Shown: positions 58,910 to 64,000 of the stretch, piece by piece
Numbering within the stretch: position 1 is the stretch's first letter
Layout of the letters: every line of letters starts with the position of its first letter
Assembly (NCBI GenBank): GCA_007922305.1
Contig: ML677463.1
Span: 350,656-414,655, forward strand
From: Dermatemys mawii
Taxonomy: Eukaryota > Chordata > Testudines > Dermatemydidae
Direction of reading: 5' to 3'
DNA: 64,000 nucleotides
Made by a program: the position numbers and the translations under genes
Notes under the pieces: model-generated
The model's database searches: none
Seen by the model: the letters and a program-made list of their open reading frames with translations, nothing else
Told to the model about the DNA's origin: nothing

Positions 58910-59338
58910 AACCATGAGAGTCATTTCCTGGCACATCCTGACTTCTGCATACAAAGAAAGCATGGAATAATCCCTGCTCCTTGATTTATTGCATTACGTT
59001 TGCTATTAATGAAGTTCACAAATATTTTCAAATACCTTGCCACAGTGACAGAAAATGTTGAAGAGTTTGTGTCGAAAGGAGCTCAGGTCTGCCCATTCAG
59101 ACTGATAAGTAGCACTGTAAATTTTTCTTGCCCCTTCTTTAACTACTGGCATTGTCCCCTGGCCAAAAAAACCCCACTGGGATGGGAGAAGGGCTGTCAG
59201 TTTTTCTTATTTTTTTAAATACTGTATTTTGATTGTTATCCATGAGAAGAGGGAATGCAAATGATTTAAAAAAATCCATAGTATCTGAATATAGTGGGAT
59301 TTTTATGATTAATTCCTGAAAAGAATAATGAGTATATA
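58910..59338. other. 3' flank of unit E
   Basis: Matches the 3' flank of unit B for about 80 bp ('ttcctggcacatcctgac' against 'ttctggtgcatcttgatt'), then is unremarkable. Confidence 0.4.
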
Positions 59339-59339
59339 T

Positions 59340-60085
59340 AAGAGGTGGGCAAACTTTTTGGCCCGAGAGCCACATCAGCATTGGGAAACTGTATGGAGGG
59401 CCTGGTAGGGAAGGCTGTGCCTCCCCAAACAGCCTGCCCCTTGCCCCCTATCCTCCCTCTCCCACTTCCCAACCCCTTCAAAACCCCCAACCCATCCAAC
59501 CCTCACGATCCTTGACCCCTGACTGCCCCCTCCCAGGAACCGCTCCCCTAACCACGACCCCCCTCCCCCGGGATGCCACCCCCTACCCAACCCCCCACCT
59601 CCACCCCCGCTCCCTGTCCCCTGACTTCCCCCTATCCACACTCCTGCGCCCTGACAGGTACCCTGGGACTCCCATGCCTATCCACCCGCCACCCCCGCTC
59701 CTTGTTCCATGACCCCACTCGCTATCCAACCCCCGTTTTAAAGCCCCTTTCGGAATGCGGCCCCCGAAAGTGGGCAGAGGACTTAGGAGGAGCAGGGGCA
59801 GCTTCGCAGCTGGAGAGAAGTGGCAGTTTCCAACTCGAAGCGCCACTTCTCTCCGGCCGACTGTGCAGCCACCCGGTGCCCCTCCTGAGTCCTCCGCCCG
59901 CATTCACTGTGCTCCCGGCACCCGCACCTCCTGCCGGCTCCCCTGAGGCCCGAGGTGAGCCTTCCTCCCGGCTCTCTCCTGCCCCCGCAGTGCAGCCCGC
60001 CCCCCGTGGCGGGGGTGCGCCGGTGCTGAGCTGCCCGAGTGCCCGGCCCTGGGGCCCCCTGTTGCCTCACAGGGCATGGGCTGCA
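59340..60085 (+). mobile_element. hAT-type transposon, 3' truncated
   Basis: It starts AGAGGTGGGCAAACTTTTTG and carries the same C-rich and GC-rich interior as 6520-7331. No matching 3' inverted repeat is found; it runs into another repeat at about 60085. Confidence 0.7.
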
Positions 60086-60290
60086 GGGCTGTAATATTGC
60101 AGTGTGGATGTTTGGGTTCAGGCTGGAGCTCGGGCTCTGAGACTTCACAAGAGCTCCACCCAGAGCCAGAACATCTACACTGAAATGCTATAGCCTTGCA
60201 ACACTAGTCCTGTGAACATGAGTCAGCTGACCCAGGCTAGCGCGGCTGTGCTGTGGGGGGTTTATTGCAGTGTAGACACAACCTCATTGA
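60085..60290. repeat. dispersed repeat, related to 57200-57470
   Basis: Contains 'attgcagtgtggatgtttgg', 'gagtcagctgacccaggcta' and 'attgcagtgtagacacaacc', giving near-inverted ends. Confidence 0.5.
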
Positions 60291-60822
60291 CCCATTCTGG
60301 GATAGCTGTGTGCGATGAGATTCCTGCTGACTCCTGCAGCATTGCAGTGGGAGGCTCAGAGGGAAGGGAAGAAAGAAGCCACTCAATAATGAGTCCAGGC
60401 TATTATATGTGACCGGGTATTGTCAGTGAGTTGGCCCAAATGGGAAGGTTCTGGAACTTACATGGGGAGAGAGGGAGAGAATCCTAGTTTTCCAGAGATA
60501 GAAAGCCAGTTTTCCTCCAGCTTTAAAATGGCTTTACCTGTCCAGAAAAGAACTGTATAAGAACACAGTTCACCAGGATATTGTCCTCTGGTAAGAAAGA
60601 AACTCTCTGGACTTGTAATTATCATGGCCACAAAAGTGCTACGGATACTTTAACAAGGAACTCCCACCGTTTCTTTCACTCAGGAGGGATAAGATAATAG
60701 CAAAATAACGAATGGTCTGTACATTTCATCTGCGTCATGTCTGCTCTTAGAGACAAAAGTCTTTTTACTCTGAGGTCTTTGTGTAAAGGCAGCACATCTC
60801 AAAATAGCAGCACAAGCCTGAC

Positions 60823-60841
60823 ACTTCCTGTGTGGTTTCAG
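60823..60841 (+). promoter_or_regulatory. ETS plus RUNX composite site heading unit F
   Basis: ACTTCCTGTGTGGTTTCAG has a perfect ETS core and the RUNX consensus TGTGGTTT, the best version in the window. The flanks match unit C at 30140-30280. Confidence 0.55.
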
Positions 60842-60978
60842 TCAGGAACTTGAAACAAAATTGATATATCCTCTGTAGGCTGCTGGGGTCTTTTTTATAA
60901 CAGGACAGGCGGGCTGCCTCTCTCCAGGGCATTCATGTACCAGAATTGGAGATAAGATCTTTTGCTGTTCTTATCACT

Positions 60979-61170
60979 ATGCAGAACAAAGACAGAGACA
61001 CCATTTTAAACCACAATTCCAGTAGTCCAACCTCTGCTTATGAACCTGCAAGTGCAAACAAAAGCTCTCACCTTCTCCTGCTCCCAGCACTCTCACTGAT
61101 TGTAAAGCTAATTTTTATAGCTGGGTTCTGCCCAGCCTGTGTTTTTCAGGAAATGAACAATAACATTTAA
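60979..61170 (+). CDS. small candidate membrane protein or first exon, unit F
   Basis: The ATG at 60979 gives 63 aa. A polar N-terminal part with sequons (NHNSSS, NKSS) is followed by a hydrophobic run LLLLPALSLIVKLIFIAGF, cysteines and a short tail. It lies about 140 bp after the composite promoter site, where first exons would be expected. It is not similar to the exon 1 and exon 2 pairs of units A to D and I do not recognise it. It may be a short membrane protein or a chance frame. Confidence 0.3.
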   Translation: MQNKDRDTILNHNSSSPTSAYEPASANKSSHLLLLPALSLIVKLIFIAGFCPACVFQEMNNNI

Positions 61171-61645
61171 TCTTGAATGCTTTCGTATACCTACTATGGC
61201 ACAGTAAGTCTAATAAAAGACATCCCTGCTTCCAGGCCTTCTTGCCTGGTTCTCCCTGCTTCTGGCACTCTCTCAGTGACCCAGTCTGACAAATCCTCAC
61301 TTTCACTTTCCTCCTCATACGAAGCAGTGAAACTACAACCACTGGTGTGCAGAGATGGCAGACGTTTTTTTCTGAGAATTGCTTCAGGCTGTTACAGAAG
61401 ATACATACACACACCATGCTCTCTCCTGAGGTTTGTCTAGATTAGGAAAAGAGATTGAGGTGAGAAAGGGTTAGTTAAAATCTATTCCTGACCTAACCAC
61501 AGCCTCATGTAAATGCGGAACATGTCAGCTAACCCCAAATTTACCTCCACTTCTTTTCCTAATCTAGACAAACCCATGGAGACTTTGCTTTTGTTCTATG
61601 TTGTTTGTTTTGTTTCCCTTAACGTAGAACAAATGAGGCTGTGAG
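61171..61645. other. no gene seen
   Basis: Short frames only. 'tctgacaaatcctcac' and nearby phrases are not repeated elsewhere in the window. Confidence 0.3.
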
Positions 61646-61647
61646 TT

Positions 61648-62335
61648 TGTCACAGAGGTCAAAGAAGTCATGGATTCTGTGACTATCCATGACTTCGGTG
61701 ACTTCTGCCGTGGCCGATGCGCCTGGCCCACGGATTGCCTGAGCAGCTGGGACAGCCCCTGAGCCAGTCACACAGGCAGCTGCTGGGGCACTCTCGGGCC
61801 ACTGCACCTGCTCCCCTAGCAGCAGCAAGAGTTTGGGTGTGGGAGGGGGCTGAGGGTTGGGGCACAGGATGGGATGAGGTGGGCTCTGGGGGCAGCGACG
61901 TCCTTCTCCCGTGTATCATAGGCAGAGGCATGGCCAGGCAACTCTGTGTGCTTCCTCTGCCTGTAGGCACTGCTTCAGCAGTGACCAATGGGAGCTGCAG
62001 AGCCAGTGCTTGGGGCAGAGGTTGTGCGCAGAACTTCCTGGCCATGCCTCTGTCTAGGAGCAGAGGGAGGGGAATGTCAATACTTTTGGGGAGGTGCGGA
62101 GCCAAGTAGAGAGCCCGCCGGCCCTGCCAACCCCCTCTCCTCCGGCAGGGGTCCCAGGCTGATCACTGATACCCATGCCCCCCCTCACCAGTGGGGATCA
62201 CAGGCTGCACCCCCCCAGCACCTGCAGCACCCCACACTAGGCATAGTCAAGGGCATATAGTAGAAGCCATAGACAGGTCAAAGGCTATGAATTTTTGTTT
62301 ACTGCCCATGACTTTTACTAAAAATGTCTGTGACA
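61648..62335. mobile_element. DNA transposon with terminal inverted repeats
   Basis: It starts TGTCACAGAGGTC and ends AATGTCTGTGACA, giving inverted TGTCACAGA ends. The interior is GC-rich and non-coding, with 'gaagtcatgga' and 'gcccatgactttt' subterminal repeats. Confidence 0.6.
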
Positions 62336-62455
62336 TCTGAAGAAGTGGGGTTTTTACCCACAAAAGCTTAGGCCCAAATAAATCTGCTAGTCTTTAAGGT
62401 GCCACCGGACTTCTCATTGCTTTTGTGGATACAGACTAACACGGCTACCCCGAAT
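62336..62455 (+). repeat. dispersed repeat, copy of the 25195 family
   Basis: Contains 'acccacaaaagcttaggccc', 'gctagtctttaaggtgccac' and 'cagactaacacggctacccc'. It abuts the preceding transposon directly. Confidence 0.8.
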
Positions 62456-63260
62456 ACATGACTAAAATGTAGGTTTAATAATACAGCTTATTCTTACCAG
62501 AAGTATGTGGTTGAGCTTTGTGCAAGCACAAAAATAAACATCTACATTACTTTCCACTGCAAGGAAAGAATCTTAAGTCCCTTTCAAATAATAAAATCAA
62601 TGATTGGTGTGGCTGCTATACAACAACAACAACCAGCAACAATGACAGTGGTAATCTAGTGTAGCAACAGTGTAAATCTGTGCTTCCTGTTCCATATTCA
62701 GCACAACTGTATAACAATTCTATCCTTCATTTTGTATCAGTTTCGCACCATGCTGTGGTAATTGGACCAGAATTATCCACAATGGGAAAATGAAAACTTT
62801 GAAACTTTCCTCTTCACACACTCAGCTGCCTCGTTTTCTCTCAGCCATGCCAGTTGTAAACTTACTCCTCTCCTCTGTTTTCTCCTTATTTGTTTCTATT
62901 ATATTTTTCCTTTTCCATTTTACTCTCTCTCTCTTGATTCCTTTCCTACTGCTTGAATGTTATATTCAATTGATCCCGACAACTAATTGTTGCAACTGAC
63001 TGTTTGAAAACAGATAAAAACCTCTTTCTGTATTTTGTCCTGGTTTTAGTCATGAAGACAAAACATAACTTTATAGATCTGTGATTTGTGCCATTTAATG
63101 GCAAAAAAAATACATTTTTTAAAAAAGAACAGCTAGGATCAAATACATGTTGCAGACAGGATTTTGGACTGAGATGAATGACTTGATTCAGACTGAAACT
63201 TTCCCTGGTTCAGACAGATGACTGATTGCTTCATTGGGGAGCAGCCCATATCCAGTGAGT
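62456..63260. other. no gene seen
   Basis: AT-rich spacer before the last candidate promoter. Confidence 0.35.
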
Positions 63261-63272
63261 TACCACAGCAAG

Positions 63273-63290
63273 CATTTCCTGTGTAGTCAG
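63273..63290 (+). promoter_or_regulatory. ETS-like site, candidate promoter of unit G
   Basis: CATTTCCTGTGTAGTCAG keeps the ETS core; a separate TTGTGGTA (RUNX-like) follows about 20 bp on. It is weaker than the other composite sites. Confidence 0.35.
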
Positions 63291-63412
63291 ATGAACGTCA
63301 GTTGTGGTATGATTGTTCCTCTCACAGCTTATTCTATGTCCCCAGATCAAGACATCCAAGGGACAGTCACTGGCATTTTTCTCATCTCTAGCTAGTCCCC
63401 AACTAATAGAAA

Positions 63413-63440
63413 ATGAGCAGATTAAAGAAGAAAATCTCAG
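63413..63440 (+). CDS. candidate first coding exon at right edge, unit G
   Basis: An ATG opens MSRLKKKIS and ends at donor CTCAG|GTACAG after 28 nt, in phase 1 like every other exon 1 in the cluster. It lies about 125 bp after the ETS-like site. Very short basic tails occur in some activating lectin receptors. The rest would lie beyond the window. Confidence 0.35.
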
Positions 63441-63849
63441 GTACAGAAAGTGATGCTGTCATCATATTCAGACAAGGAACATTCTTTCAGTGCATGTCAA
63501 GAGAGAAAAAATTCAGAATGATGCTGAAAATGAGCCCCGAAGGTGCCTGTACTGTGGTGCAGGCATTAGTACTCTATGCTGGTTTTCAGGATTCATGGGT
63601 TTGGGTCTTTGTTCTGACTTGGGATGGCCAGGGATGAGACTGCTACAGAACTAATAATACTGCTCTTGGCTGCTTTTCAAGTAGTTCTGTTCCCGTTTCA
63701 TAGAGTGGGAAACTGAACCAGAGAAAGCTTAAGTATCTAGTTCAAGATCAAACAGCATACCAGTAGTCAGCCTCCTGAGTCTGAGCCTTATGTGCTATCC
63801 AGGGCATCATGCAGCCCATGCAGCACTTTCTGTCACACAGTTTAAGTGG

Positions 63850-63874
63850 CATATATATATACACACACACACAA
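63850..63874. repeat. TA and CA microsatellite
   Basis: A short TA run followed by a CA run. Confidence 0.8.
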
Positions 63875-64000
63875 TGGTCATCTGCACTGCATCATATAAA
63901 AAACACAAACAGAAAAGGCTGCTTTTGTTTTTAAAGAACAGTATTGGCAGGTTATGATGGATTTGCCATCTAGCCCCTGTGTCATGGAGTTGTATCCATG

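Noticed and set aside
59573..60094. Frame of 173 codons in a GC-rich block
   Set aside because: It belongs to the truncated hAT copy; the equivalent block at 6520-7331 lacks the same frame.
1..64000. CRISPR arrays, operons, attachment sites or bacterial features
   Set aside because: The sequence is spliced vertebrate nuclear DNA; no such structures are present.

Overview
The window is reptilian nuclear DNA, most likely from a cryptodiran turtle. CR1 LINE fragments lie on both strands. There is a tRNA-headed SINE whose tail is CR1-like (28640-28799), the structure described for cryptodire (Cry-type) SINEs, and there are several hAT-type elements with 8-bp target duplications. Coding content is sparse and split into short exons with long repeat-filled introns.

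The biological content is a tandem, same-strand (+) cluster of killer-cell-lectin-like (group V C-type lectin) receptor genes and relics. Unit A (2422-8718) is a complete five-exon KLRG1-like gene (186 aa) with an ITIM. Unit B (19956-24823) is a six-exon gene (234 aa as modelled). Its ITIM tail and membrane exon are near copies of unit A's, but its stalk and lectin domain belong to a different, CLEC/Dectin-like lectin clade. Unit C (about 30.1-33.2 kb) is a decayed copy with only exons 1 and 2, and a relic of a gene-A-type intron 2 lies at 42.19-42.59 kb. Unit D (50248-53744) is a second complete KLRG1-like gene (186 aa), which has lost the ITIM and gained a stalk cysteine. Unit E (54.5-58.9 kb) keeps a promoter block and an orphan last exon of the unit B clade. 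Two or more units may begin at the right edge (60.8 kb and 63.3 kb), each with the same promoter signature and a candidate first exon.

The units grew by segmental duplication. Introns, 5' untranslated blocks and flanking old repeats are recognisably shared between 0-2 kb, 15-20 kb, 42.6-44.3 kb, 48.8-50 kb and 54.5-58.5 kb. A composite ETS plus RUNX-like motif recurs at five or six sites heading these units, as expected for lymphoid receptor promoters. A short untranslated exon with a canonical acceptor (core AGTACAAGCAG) also recurs.

The rest is interspersed repeat: CR1, hAT and other DNA transposons, LTR-like insertions, SINE, microsatellites and unidentified sequence. There is one 400-bp assembly gap (27130-27529), with a perfect 18-bp inverted repeat at its right edge. 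Exon boundaries were derived by eye from splice sites, reading phase and alignment between copies; no database search was run.
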